DNA of 64,000 bases from Bacteroidales bacterium (GCA_022772475.1 JALEZQ010000064.1:1-64000), one strand, 5' to 3'. Positions 33,842 through 42,137 are shown, counted from the stretch's first letter. Notes: generated by a model from the letters alone, not told the origin. Translations and numbers: made by a program.

Positions 33842-34537
33842 GTTCAGCAAACTTCGGTACAGGATGGCTGAAAGGCATTCGCAACCCGACGCAGGCGGGT
33901 TTGTGCCCGGCCCGGCGGCAAGCGACTGAAAGGAGTGACGCCCCGGGCCTGTCGTTTGCGTGCTCGTGATCAATCGGGACCGGTTGCCGCTGCATCACGG
34001 CCGAAGCTGTCTGCCAACGGCAATGCAAAGTTACGCAACGCCCGGGCCGCCCTTCACGTTGTTACCGGCTGTGCAAGGGCAGCCCGCCACCAACCCCCCG
34101 TACTTTTCCCTGTGTCAAAATACGCTGTGCTACAACCACTCACATGCTATCCCTACCTTAGTTCTTCCACGTTTCTTCTTTTGTAAAACTGAAAACTTAC
34201 TTTCCATGATGCATTGCTGATGCATAAGCGGAATAATGGACTGCCGCACTACAACTTCGAGCCGAAAGTTGCCCAAAGGTCTGAACCAATGTGTGGCGTA
34301 TCGGAAAACGATAGAGTTCTTTATCAAGACCAATGGGCTGCATGGTTTCTTTTAGCGCAATGGGGTAGTCCGGGAAAAGTTTTGGGCAATGCCAGTCGCT
34401 CAATGGAGGAGAAGTTGGGAAGCGGAAGAGATTATACTTTCTCAGATTCGGGTAGGTTAATAAAAAACTGAAAGTGTTAGAGAAACGATTAATATGGGAG
34501 AAACTGTAAAACAGGGTAGAGGAAATACTATGGATGG
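33842..34537. other. Gene-poor stretch between two accessory genes
   Basis: No supported gene. Two hairpins lie near the left end: AACCCG / CGGGTT (about 33882-33902) and GGCCCGG / CCGGGCC (33909-33945 region). A minus-strand TAACTTTG box lies at 34033-34026. ORFs of 60-157 codons are open on both strands at 34197-34670 but show no signal, domain or codon pattern that I trust. They may be remnants. Confidence 0.5.
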
Positions 34538-35299
34538 CTATAAGGTCAGATGCTTGCCGTGGGAGAAGTGTTGATGCTCGTTGGAGAAAACATAACCTAA
34601 CTGGTTGGACAGGCATTGGGTATGGCCTATCCTTGCATCGATGTTGGTGTGCGAGTGTCCGTATATCCAATAGTCAATGCCGCTGTCGGCGATATAGTCC
34701 TCCAGTTCCACAGTGAACGCTCCGTTTGCCTTGCTGCCCTGAAACTTAGGGTGGAGCATACGGAACGACGGTACATGATGGGTGACGACAATCTTATGGG
34801 CGGCTTGCGAATGCACCAAAGTCTCTTTGATGAACGTGAGGCATCGCTCATGCTCAGCATTGAATTGTGCATGGGTCATCAGTTCTCCTTTATATAAAAT
34901 ACGGTGGAAATCGCTTATCACTTGCTCAGTAAAGTAAGCGTCCTCCAATGGAATCCTCGACCAAAGGGTGGAGAGGATGATGTCGGTGTCGCCAATCTTC
35001 ACAATACCGTTGTAATGGCTGAACACGTTGGGGCGTATCTCCAACAGATAACCGTCGGGCAGTGTCGTCACATCGTAGTATTTATAGAATTCATGGTTGC
35101 CCATGCAGCAATGCACCTCCTTGTAGTTCTCCGATGCCCAGTCCCAAAAGGGATGCCGGGAGTAGTTGTCATCGCTGAGATAGCCGATGTCGCCGGCAAG
35201 CAGCAGTATGTCGCCCGTTACTTCCAAGGGATGGGCTTTCAGATACCGCCAGTTGTCAGCAAACTCCAAATGCAGATCGGATGCGTATTGTATCTTCAT
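34538..35299 (-). CDS. Cytoplasmic metallophosphoesterase of the wHTH-NTase cassette
   Basis: A 253-residue calcineurin-like phosphoesterase without signal peptide. The dimetal motifs are SDLHLEF at residues 7-13, LLLAGDIGYL near 33, MGNHEFY near 65, VVTHHVPS near 170 and YGHSHTNID near 215. Stand-alone proteins of this type act on nucleotides or phosphoproteins; the substrate here is unknown. It starts 5 bases after the AbiEii-like nucleotidyltransferase stop, so it is very likely part of that operon. Low GC relative to core genes. Confidence 0.82.
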   Translation of the reverse strand: MKIQYASDLHLEFADNWRYLKAHPLEVTGDILLLAGDIGYLSDDNYSRHPFWDWASENYKEVHCCMGNHEFYKYYDVTTLPDGYLLEIRPNVFSHYNGIVKIGDTDIILSTLWSRIPLEDAYFTEQVISDFHRILYKGELMTHAQFNAEHERCLTFIKETLVHSQAAHKIVVTHHVPSFRMLHPKFQGSKANGAFTVELEDYIADSGIDYWIYGHSHTNIDARIGHTQCLSNQLGYVFSNEHQHFSHGKHLTL

Positions 35300-35304
35300 A
35301 TTGA

Positions 35305-36090
35305 CTACTCTTTTATGAACGCATTGCGCAGGATATCCAAATACACACGTATTTGTTCTTCCGTTCTACCTAATGCGTCTCTCAATGATTTGGAATTGGC
35401 AGACAGCTCTTCTTCTATACGCAGGACGAAGGATTGTACAGTGTCCCAAACAGACGGAACCACTGCCAGCGTCTCAGAGAAATCTGCTCCAGCAATCAGT
35501 TTCAGCACGTCATTGCGGTGTTTCTTGATGTCCTTGGTGTTTACCATGCGTCCAGCCTCGTGTTCTGCCAGCAGATTGAGGTAAGCCTTAGTCTTTAGGC
35601 AAACAAGGGCATAATGGGAGGCATAACGCAGACCGTTCTCCACGTAGCTATTGTTCACGGTCAGTTCATAGTATTCTTCGTCCATCATGATGGCACTGAG
35701 GCTTGACACGTCTTCTCCTGTAGGTATCGGCTCCAAATGGAAGCCTGAAGGTTCGCCAAGCAAGTCGGAATGTCTTGAAAGCAGTTCTATTTTGGCAGGG
35801 AATCCCGGTTTGCCGTTCTCAAAGCGGTACAGCGTGTACGCCGGTGCCATGTTTTCCCCACGTTTGCGCTTACCATTCCTGTATTGCCCTTCCTTTACGA
35901 AATTCCAAAAGGCATTTGCAAACTCCGCCGTCATCTTTTCAACCACCAGTATCATGTCAATATCGACCGTGGCGCGTGGTTCCACCATGGTCTTGCTCAG
36001 TACAGCATCACAGGCTGTACCACCTATAATCACATAGTTTTCAGAAAACGCGCTGAATGCCTCCCTAAACTTTTCTATTCCCTTAACCAT
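35305..36090 (-). CDS. AbiEii-like nucleotidyltransferase (putative toxin)
   Basis: A 261-residue protein with the nucleotidyltransferase signature: IIGGTACDAV near residue 21 followed by RATVDIDMIL near 40 (GG...D-x-D), then KIELLSRHSD carrying a third carboxylate region. AbiEii toxins of type IV toxin-antitoxin systems share this fold and use nucleotide triphosphates to modify RNA or other targets. The upstream overlapping gene encodes a winged-helix protein as expected for AbiEi. Identity as a true AbiE toxin is inference; other minimal nucleotidyltransferases look similar. Confidence 0.75.
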   Translation of the reverse strand: MVKGIEKFREAFSAFSENYVIIGGTACDAVLSKTMVEPRATVDIDMILVVEKMTAEFANAFWNFVKEGQYRNGKRKRGENMAPAYTLYRFENGKPGFPAKIELLSRHSDLLGEPSGFHLEPIPTGEDVSSLSAIMMDEEYYELTVNNSYVENGLRYASHYALVCLKTKAYLNLLAEHEAGRMVNTKDIKKHRNDVLKLIAGADFSETLAVVPSVWDTVQSFVLRIEEELSANSKSLRDALGRTEEQIRVYLDILRNAFIKE

Positions 36091-37031
36091 AATCTGTCAG
36101 TCATTAATTCAATTTCTTTTTCCACCCTCGGGTCATCGTCTTCCCTCAATGAGAGGACAAGAGAAAGGCGGTCCACAAAACCATCTTCCTTGTCTATGAC
36201 CGGGGGATATTTCCACACTTCTATTCTGGTGCCACCGTCCAAAATGTTCAGTTCCGGCAGCGCCCCCGCCTCTTTGGATTTTCTAAACTCTGGACCATAG
36301 ATGACCTTTGTCTGCATCCGTTCCGGATTGAGAGCTGAATAATGCGACAGGGCATTGATGCCTCCAACCACACCCTGAGCCACTTCTTCGTCAGCGTACC
36401 ATACGGATTTGATGGGATTTTGCATCAACGGTTCTGCCTCTTTCCAGAGTCGTTTACCTTCTTTCTCAAAGTGTATGCGCTTCGTCCCGTTGTTGTTCAC
36501 TTCCACATCAACCAAATATGTGGCTTTCAATTGACGGACTGCACGACTGATGGCAAGATAGTTGTAGGGCAACAGCTTTTCCATGTCCGACAAGGTACAG
36601 CCTTCCAAACTCTTGCGCTGAAGATGATACAACAGCAGGTATTGGGCGGCAGGTTGCAGCCGTTCCTTGTTGATTGGTGCACTGTCTCTTGCATTGATAA
36701 GGAAGAACGGCAGAAAGACATACTTGCCGCTCACCACAAAATACACGCCTTGCTCAATATACCTGTTACGCTCGTATGAAGCCAGTTGGTCGAACATTAT
36801 CACGCATGGCTTCCCCAAGACCGCAGACAGGTTTGATGTCAGCTTCTTGCATTGCACGGGCGTGAGGTGTACAGCCGTTTTGCTTTCCAAAGCCACAAAC
36901 TGAATCCCCATATACTCTATGTCATAGAACGAAAACATAAGCAGTGCATCGGTAAACACACCTTTCAGTTCACTCCGATTCTTAAGTCGCATCGGAATTG
37001 CTTTGCCTGCTATAACTACAGTCTTGTTCAT
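36075..37031 (-). CDS. Winged-helix regulator, AbiEi-like (putative antitoxin)
   Basis: A 318-residue protein overlapping the nucleotidyltransferase gene by 16 bases. A winged helix-turn-helix spans about residues 133-185 (LLLYHLQRKSLEGCTLSDMEKLLPYNYLAISRAVRQL). The downstream region contains GGINALSHYSALNPE, resembling the AbiEi segment GGxxAL. The N-terminal 120 residues resemble a separate sensory or DNA-binding module that I cannot name. AbiEi proteins bind the operon promoter and neutralise AbiEii; that role here is inferred from gene order. Confidence 0.65.
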   Translation of the reverse strand: MNKTVVIAGKAIPMRLKNRSELKGVFTDALLMFSFYDIEYMGIQFVALESKTAVHLTPVQCKKLTSNLSAVLGKPCVIMFDQLASYERNRYIEQGVYFVVSGKYVFLPFFLINARDSAPINKERLQPAAQYLLLYHLQRKSLEGCTLSDMEKLLPYNYLAISRAVRQLKATYLVDVEVNNNGTKRIHFEKEGKRLWKEAEPLMQNPIKSVWYADEEVAQGVVGGINALSHYSALNPERMQTKVIYGPEFRKSKEAGALPELNILDGGTRIEVWKYPPVIDKEDGFVDRLSLVLSLREDDDPRVEKEIELMTDRLWLRE

Positions 37032-37076
37032 ATTTTAATCATATTTGCTCAATTATCAATACCAATGAAAACAGTG

Positions 37077-37084
37077 CAAAGATA
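37077..37084 (-). promoter_or_regulatory. -7 box TATCTTTG of the AbiE-like cassette
   Basis: Minus-strand TATCTTTG, 46 bases before the ATG at 37031, giving a leader of about 40 bases. Confidence 0.5.
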
Positions 37085-37142
37085 ATGGTAATCGATGAAA
37101 ATCGGGCATGTTTTGGAGAAAAGGCGAAGATTTGATAAAATC

Positions 37143-37176
37143 CTTGGTAAGAAAGTACGGGACGGACGTACATGCC
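37143..37176 (+). repeat. 34-bp direct repeat, right copy
   Basis: Same orientation as 29833-29866 with four differences. It lies six bases from the left end of the third MITE copy. Confidence 0.6.
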
Positions 37177-37182
37177 GAGGAG

Positions 37183-37337
37183 GGTGTGTCAAAATGCAAA
37201 TTTTGACGCACACGCGAAGGTGCGTCAGAATGGTTAAGATGCAAGGCGCTGAGGATGAGGGCGCCGGGAGTGTAGTGAAGTACATGACCAAGCCCGAAGA
37301 CGATAGCAACGCAGCAGATTGGCCATTATGACACACC
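37183..37337 (+). mobile_element. 155-bp MITE-like repeat, copy 3
   Basis: Near-identical to 18970-19124 with the same GGTGTGTCA termini and length; differences are a handful of substitutions (for example GAGGGCGCC for GAGGACGCC). Confidence 0.85.
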
Positions 37338-37680
37338 GTCATTAGGTAAGCATACTATTTTGCCAATATGCCTATTGCGTCTCGCTCCACGAAATCAGCA
37401 ATGGTCTGCACTCCGCCTGCACTTAGGGTTATTGCATTCCGACAAAAAACAACAAAAAAAGACATCACAAAGCTGGCATTTATTAAAATCTCCGTATATT
37501 TGCATTGAACTATCATTGCCATTGTTAGTTGTCATCATGAGACGCGCTCTTTCTTGGCAGCGAACAAGGCAGCCCACGCCGGGCAGAGTATGGCCAAGTC
37601 GTCAAGACGAAGCGGTATGATGCGGGCATTGGGTGGGAAGCATAGTTCAGACATAATGAAGGCGTTTACTAACGCTTTGT
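37338..37680. other. Intergenic region upstream of the structured RNA
   Basis: No supported gene. A TATATTTG box lies at about 37494-37501. Short frames follow, including a 60-codon ORF from ATG 37590 that runs into the structured RNA at 37772; its reality is doubtful. Confidence 0.5.
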
Positions 37681-37686
37681 TCTTGA

Positions 37687-37914
37687 CGAGTCGAATCTAG
37701 CAAATTCAATTATCAAAGTCTGGAACTTAGCAACGGTAGATGCCCCGGGTGTGATTTGTCTAACCCGTTGAGACCTTGTAAGCACGAATTGTATCCTTTC
37801 GGGCACAAGTGAATGTATATATAGGTCTTTTCGTGGCAAAGATTTTTCATATCGGCGTGGGCTCTGACGTTGTCTGTTCAACTTTGATAGGCAATGCTAG
37901 AGCCTCGACTCGTG
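37687..37914 (+). ncRNA. 6S-like long-hairpin structured RNA (candidate ssrS)
   Basis: A ~228-base segment folds end to end. ACGAGTCGA (37687-37695) pairs with TCGACTCGT (37906-37914), CTAGCA (37698-37703) with TGCTAG (37896-37901), and TATCAAAGT (37712-37720) with ACTTTGATA (37882-37890). Further in, the GGAAC/CAACG/GCCC segments also pair. A large internal bubble follows, then AGACCT (37772-37777) with AGGTCT (37824-37829) and CTTGT/ACAAG near the tip. An intrinsic terminator follows at once. Closing stem, central bubble and apical stem match the architecture of 6S RNA, which binds housekeeping RNA polymerase. No covariance support is available here, so another structured RNA remains possible. 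Confidence 0.5.
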
Positions 37915-37947
37915 GAACGGACAACTGACGTTTCCACGCTTTTTTTA
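37912..37947 (+). terminator. Terminator of the structured RNA
   Basis: CGTGGAA (37912-37918) pairs with TTCCACG (37933-37939), followed by C and seven Ts (37941-37947). Confidence 0.75.
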
Positions 37948-38090
37948 TGTCCGCAAGTGAATGGGACGGATTACCTCAATTGCCGTGGACACATACAACT
38001 GTCAGCGGCCATGCCACTCTTTCCTATTATACTTTCAGCGAATACAAATAATGCCGAAAGGCAAATCGTTTTAATTTTATACTTATCGTT

Positions 38091-38417
38091 ATGAACAAAA
38101 ATGGAAAGAACGAAGAGCTCCAGTCAAGAAGAGAGTTCTTCAAGAAGGCGGCTAAACGTGCGCTGCCTATCTTAGGTGCTATCGTGCTGGCAAACGCTCC
38201 AGTTATTGCAAATGCTGCTGAGGAAGCTCCGATGGGATGTAATTACTTTTGCTCCGGAGGATGTAGTGGCAGTTGCGGCCGTTCATGCTCCTACGGTTGT
38301 TATGGAGGGTGTAAAGGAGGGTGTAGTGGAGCATGCTCCTATACATGTCAAAATACTTGTAAAGGTACTTGCCAAGGAAGATGTAGCGGAGGTTGTTCTA
38401 GTATGAATTCTTACTAA
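38091..38417 (+). CDS. CXXX-repeat RiPP-like precursor with Tat signal
   Basis: A 108-residue secreted peptide precursor. Residues 12-18 read SRREFFK, a textbook twin-arginine motif, followed by a hydrophobic stretch (ALPILGAIVLANAPVIA) and a probable ANA-A cleavage at 42/43. The mature part has cysteines at 50, 54, 58, 62, 66, 70, 74, 78, 82, 86, 90, 94, 98 and 102: fourteen, exactly every fourth residue, separated mostly by Gly, Ser, Lys, Tyr and Gln. This is the CXXX-repeat type of peptide target that genome surveys pair with radical SAM maturases. Its TAA abuts the ATG of the maturase gene. Modification and activity are unknown; the Tat signal implies it is folded or cross-linked before export. 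Confidence 0.88.
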   Translation: MNKNGKNEELQSRREFFKKAAKRALPILGAIVLANAPVIANAAEEAPMGCNYFCSGGCSGSCGRSCSYGCYGGCKGGCSGACSYTCQNTCKGTCQGRCSGGCSSMNSY

Positions 38418-39662
38418 ATGATTAATCAGGTAAAATTATGGCAATCTGGGGAAGCTAAGACCATAACATTCATTGTTACCAAGGACTGCCAGCTTGCCTG
38501 TAAATATTGCTACCTCGTAGGTAAAAACTCAAAAGAGAAAATGACCTGGGAGGTAGCAAAACAATTTGTTGACTACATCCTTACCCATGAGGATGATATG
38601 AAAGAGAAAAGCGTAATTTGGGATTTTATCGGTGGCGAACCATTCCTCGAAATCGATTTGATTGACAAAATATGCGATTATATAAAGACCGAGATGTTCA
38701 GACGTAATCATCATTGGTTTAATTCTTACCGTATCTCTTTCTCCACTAATGGCATAAACTACCATACAAAGCAAGTACAGGAGTTTATAAAGAAAAACCG
38801 AGAGCATCTCAGCATTGGCATAACAATTGATGGCACACAGAAGAAGCACGACCTAAACCGGATATGGAAAACTCCGGATATGGAACAGGGCATCATGCCC
38901 AAGCCTGAAGAAGAACGTGGCTCTTATGCTGATGTCGTGAAGAATATCCCGCTATGGCTTCAACAGTTTCCCGATGGAGCAACGAAGGTAACTATCAGCA
39001 GTGCAGACATTCCATATATAAAAGAAAGCGTACTCCACCTTTATTCTCTTGGCATACATGAAGTGAATATCAATTGTGTGTTTGAAGATGTATGGCGTGA
39101 GGGTGATGACATGCTGTTTGAAGAACAATTGCTACAGCTTGCTGATGTCATTATTGAGGGTGGATATTATAATGATTATGCATGTTCCTTCTTTTCGGAA
39201 AGTATTGGCAAACCTCTTGACAGAATACTTGAAAACCAGAACTGGTGTGGCGCTGGCAAAATGTTGTCTATAGACGCCGCTGGTAATTTCTACCCCTGTA
39301 CGCGATTCGCCCAATACTCTCTTCGCGATAAAAAGGCATGGATTATAGGTAATGTGCATGACGGTATCGACAAGAACAAATTACGCCCGTTCCTTACTCT
39401 TGACCGTTGCACGCAATCAAGACAAGAATGCATCGACTGCGAGGTGGCAAGTGGTTGTGCATGGTGCCAAGGCGAGAACTACGATGCAGCAGACACGCCA
39501 ACGATTAACCAGCGCGCAGTGGCAATCTGTAAGATGCACAAGGCGAGAGTAAGGGCCAACAACTATTATTGGAACAAGCTGTACCGTAAACTCGAACTGG
39601 AAGGCATCACCAAAGAGGAGGCAAAAGAATACGTCAAAGAGTCGAATCCTAAAAACTGCTGA
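38418..39662 (+). CDS. Radical SAM/SPASM peptide maturase, CXXX-repeat target family
   Basis: A 414-residue enzyme expected to bind a [4Fe-4S] cluster with C24-x3-C28-x2-C31 (TKDCQLACKYCYL) and cleave S-adenosylmethionine to a radical. The barrel includes GGEPFLE near 75 (SAM-binding GGE motif) and SFSTNG. The C-terminal SPASM-type region has further cysteines (NWCGAG, FYPCTRF, CTQSRQECIDCEVASGCAWC, CKMH) for auxiliary clusters. Related enzymes form sactionine or other carbon-linked cross-links at Cys. The precursor with 14 evenly spaced cysteines directly upstream is the evident substrate. The family name is as I recall it from NCBI/TIGR naming. Confidence 0.9.
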   Translation: MINQVKLWQSGEAKTITFIVTKDCQLACKYCYLVGKNSKEKMTWEVAKQFVDYILTHEDDMKEKSVIWDFIGGEPFLEIDLIDKICDYIKTEMFRRNHHWFNSYRISFSTNGINYHTKQVQEFIKKNREHLSIGITIDGTQKKHDLNRIWKTPDMEQGIMPKPEEERGSYADVVKNIPLWLQQFPDGATKVTISSADIPYIKESVLHLYSLGIHEVNINCVFEDVWREGDDMLFEEQLLQLADVIIEGGYYNDYACSFFSESIGKPLDRILENQNWCGAGKMLSIDAAGNFYPCTRFAQYSLRDKKAWIIGNVHDGIDKNKLRPFLTLDRCTQSRQECIDCEVASGCAWCQGENYDAADTPTINQRAVAICKMHKARVRANNYYWNKLYRKLELEGITKEEAKEYVKESNPKNC

Positions 39663-39664
39663 TC

Positions 39665-40669
39665 ATGCTACAATACCTCGTTATATTACTGGATGATACG
39701 TCAACCTCATTCTGCCATTACGACAATAGCCATATCAAGAGCAAACTCATCAGCCTTGAAGACTTGAAGGCCGGCATATTCTATGCCATGAAGGAAAACC
39801 TTATGATTCAGTTCGTATATCCTGATTACAAACTGCCGCAGGAGTACAAGGACGTTATCAACACGATTGACCACAGCGTCATTGTGTCTGCCTTATGCGA
39901 AGATTCTGAACTAAAAGACAAGGCGGATGTGGTTGTGATGAACGGCTGGGATAGTTTAGGAAAGGTAAATTTCACTACGGATACGTCTTACGTTCTTCGC
40001 ACGACCAAATCCGACCTATTTGACAAATATCAGTCCCTCACGCACGCCCTTGGAAATGTGAGACGATTGAACATTGTCTTCACAGACGTGGAAAGCTTTA
40101 CAGAGGAGGATTTTGACAAGTACAAAAATGTATTATCTTCGCTTTCCGAAGAAATTGAGAAACTGTATGTGGAGGGCAAATCTCCCCAGTTGAACCTGCT
40201 CACCGACCGCATGATGCTCGACAAGATGAACAACTGCAATGCCGGCTGGGAGAACATTACGCTCGCTCCCGATGGGAAGTTCTATGTATGTCCCGCGTTC
40301 TATCATGCACAGCAGGCAGACGGCAGCGAGCATTCTATCGGCGACGTTTGTAAAAAAGGCTATAGCATAGGCAGCTTGAAATCCGGATTGGAAATCAAAA
40401 ATCCTCAGTTATATCACCTTGACCACGCAAAACTATGCCGCAATTGCGACGCCTTCCAATGCAAAAGGTGTATATGGCTCAACAGAAAGACTACCTATGA
40501 AGTCTGTACGCCAAGTCATGAGCAGTGCGTGTTGGCCCATCTTGAGCGTAATGCCGGCAGGCTGTTGCTGAACAATATCCGCAAGCATGGAAGTTTTCTG
40601 CCCGAGAAAGATGAAATCAAAGAAATCGATTATTTAGACCCGTTTGAAAAGAAAGAAGAATATGAGTAA
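39665..40669 (+). CDS. CXXX-repeat peptide maturase partner (SPASM-like, no CxxxCxxC)
   Basis: A 334-residue protein lacking the N-terminal radical SAM cysteine triad. It keeps a SPASM-like C-terminal half: WENITLAPDGKFYVCPAFYHA near 205, GDVCKKGY, then CRNCDAFQCKRC (about 260-271), CTPSHEQC. It looks like a degenerate radical-SAM-fold partner that could bind auxiliary clusters or present the peptide. It starts 2 bases after the maturase stop and overlaps the next gene by 8 bases. Genome surveys list such a protein as the second maturase of this system; its biochemistry is not established. Confidence 0.8.
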   Translation: MLQYLVILLDDTSTSFCHYDNSHIKSKLISLEDLKAGIFYAMKENLMIQFVYPDYKLPQEYKDVINTIDHSVIVSALCEDSELKDKADVVVMNGWDSLGKVNFTTDTSYVLRTTKSDLFDKYQSLTHALGNVRRLNIVFTDVESFTEEDFDKYKNVLSSLSEEIEKLYVEGKSPQLNLLTDRMMLDKMNNCNAGWENITLAPDGKFYVCPAFYHAQQADGSEHSIGDVCKKGYSIGSLKSGLEIKNPQLYHLDHAKLCRNCDAFQCKRCIWLNRKTTYEVCTPSHEQCVLAHLERNAGRLLLNNIRKHGSFLPEKDEIKEIDYLDPFEKKEEYE

Positions 40670-40943
40670 CCTAACATTAGTCGGTCAAGTGACCGTAGAA
40701 GAAAAGAATGAGATTCAAACATTGTTTGAACGTCGTAACGGACTGAACGAGTTGGCAAAGATTGTATCAGCTGACAATTCCGAACTGTATGAAAAATTGG
40801 TCAAGGACATGGGTGAGACCGGCACTAAATTCCAAAACTGGTGGGATATGATGGCCTATAAGTACCAGTGGGAATCGGCAGAGAATGGCAATTGGCAAAT
40901 AGACTTCGATACCTGTGAAATCTTCTTAGTAACAGAACAATGA
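40662..40943 (+). CDS. CXXX-repeat peptide modification system small protein
   Basis: A 93-residue soluble protein (starts [19 protein letters not shown]) predicted largely helical, with a Trp-rich middle ([16 protein letters not shown]). It overlaps the previous gene by 8 bases and the tatA start by 4 (ATGA). Its size and position match the small accessory protein of CXXX-repeat systems, perhaps a precursor-recognition (RRE-like) or chaperone subunit, but no recognition fold can be proven from sequence alone. Confidence 0.75.
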   Translation: MSNLTLVGQVTVEEKNEIQTLFERRNGLNELAKIVSADNSELYEKLVKDMGETGTKFQNWWDMMAYKYQWESAENGNWQIDFDTCEIFLVTEQ

Positions 40944-41203
40944 TTATACAACCTCTGTTTATCGGTACTACCGAACTGCTCCTTATCGGGGGCATTGCTT
41001 TACTGCTATTTGGCGGCAAGAAACTGCCTGAAATGATGCGTGGTCTCGGACAGGGCGTCCGAGAATTCAAGAAGGGCGCAAATGAAGACAAGGAAGAAGA
41101 CAAGGAAGAAGATACCCATGAGGATGTATCAGAAAACACTTCGCCTCACCAGAAGGACTCATCGACATCTGACGTAAAGACCATCCATGGCAAAGAAAAG
41201 TGA
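40940..41203 (+). CDS. tatA: Twin-arginine translocase subunit TatA/E
   Basis: An 87-residue inner-membrane pore subunit. One transmembrane helix (about residues 9-25, [17 protein letters not shown]) is followed by the amphipathic helix motif [23 protein letters not shown], diagnostic of TatA, and a long acidic tail ([16 protein letters not shown]). The start overlaps the preceding gene by ATGA, and its 3' end overlaps tatC by 17 bases. Placement inside the peptide operon, with a Tat-signal precursor, suggests a dedicated export route. No TatB is present here, as in minimal TatAC systems. Confidence 0.92.
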   Translation: MIIQPLFIGTTELLLIGGIALLLFGGKKLPEMMRGLGQGVREFKKGANEDKEEDKEEDTHEDVSENTSPHQKDSSTSDVKTIHGKEK

Positions 41204-41972
41204 CCCGGACCTATTGACATTCGGCGGACATTTGGAAGTGCTCCGCCGAATGCTTTTCCGAATCATAATCGTTACAGGTGCGATTGCTGTTGTGATATTC
41301 TGTTTCAAGGATACCACATGGAAGATTCTGCTCGATCCAAGCGAGTGCTCGTTTGTGACCTATCGATGGATTGAAAATATGGCGGCTGCCTTTGGCATTG
41401 ATTTTCGCTTTGATGACTTTTCTGTAGATTTGATTGCCACCGACTTGTCCAGCCAGTTCATGACACACATCACAACCTCCATCTATCTTGGCTTGCTCGG
41501 CGCATCACCATACATTCTATACGAACTGTTTCGGTTTATCTCGCCTGCATTATACGAGAAGGAAAAGAAGTACTCCGTACAGGTGGTCGTGATTATCTAT
41601 CTTCTTTTCATCATGGGGGTCCTGATGAGTTACTATATCCTGTTTCCCATCTCGTTTAGATTCTTGGGAACGTATAGTGTGGCGGAAAAGATTCACAGCA
41701 CCATCACGCTCGATTCCTATATCTCGACCTTCACCACACTTACGCTCTTAATGGGCGTGACGTTTCAACTCCCTGTAATAGCGTTTACACTTACCAAACT
41801 CGGATTCATTTCATCTGAAATGCTGGCAAAGTATCGCAAGCACTCTTTCCTTCTCATCATGCTTGTGGCCGCCATCATCACTCCACCGGATTTGATGACG
41901 CTTGTTTTAGTCACCATTCCCTTATACTTATTGTACGAGATAAGTATTCGCGTGGCCAAATGGGTGGAATGA
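41187..41972 (+). CDS. tatC: Twin-arginine translocase subunit TatC
   Basis: A 261-residue inner-membrane receptor of the Tat pathway with six predicted transmembrane segments. The N-terminal [14 protein letters not shown] motif near residue 12 is the conserved signal-peptide-binding loop. [26 protein letters not shown] (near 100-125) and [18 protein letters not shown] (near 190) are typical TatC. It recognises the twin-arginine motif of the precursor encoded at 38091. The last gene of the operon; no transporter or protease follows. Confidence 0.95.
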   Translation: MAKKSDPDLLTFGGHLEVLRRMLFRIIIVTGAIAVVIFCFKDTTWKILLDPSECSFVTYRWIENMAAAFGIDFRFDDFSVDLIATDLSSQFMTHITTSIYLGLLGASPYILYELFRFISPALYEKEKKYSVQVVVIIYLLFIMGVLMSYYILFPISFRFLGTYSVAEKIHSTITLDSYISTFTTLTLLMGVTFQLPVIAFTLTKLGFISSEMLAKYRKHSFLLIMLVAAIITPPDLMTLVLVTIPLYLLYEISIRVAKWVE

Positions 41973-42137
41973 CAGGACATCTTCAAGCGTCTCAATTTTC
42001 GTTCGCTGGCAGTAGAAGTAACCGCGTCGGTAATCGCTAATTATAAATTGCAGTATTTCTCTCGTCACAAGTAAATTTGCGCCAAAATTATATAACACAG
42101 ACAATACACGGAGGCCTGTTTTTCCACAAATTTGTCT
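41973..42137. other. Spacer between tatC and the next lipoprotein gene
   Basis: About 165 bases with no ORF of note. I see no convincing hairpin terminator for the peptide operon. Confidence 0.5.

Noticed and set aside
34026..34033. Minus-strand TAACTTTG box near 34030
   Set aside because: No supported minus-strand gene or terminator follows to the left before the lipoprotein gene; probably chance or a remnant.
34197..34670. ORFs of 60-157 codons on both strands between the lipoprotein and the phosphoesterase
   Set aside because: They overlap the real phosphoesterase 3' end or one another, and I see no signal peptide, domain or promoter at a suitable place. Could be remnants but unsupported.
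37590..37772. 60-codon ORF MAKSSRRSGMM... overlapping the structured RNA
   Set aside because: It runs into the base-paired RNA region, has no promoter at a fitting distance and shows no recognisable domain. The RNA pairing explains the sequence better.
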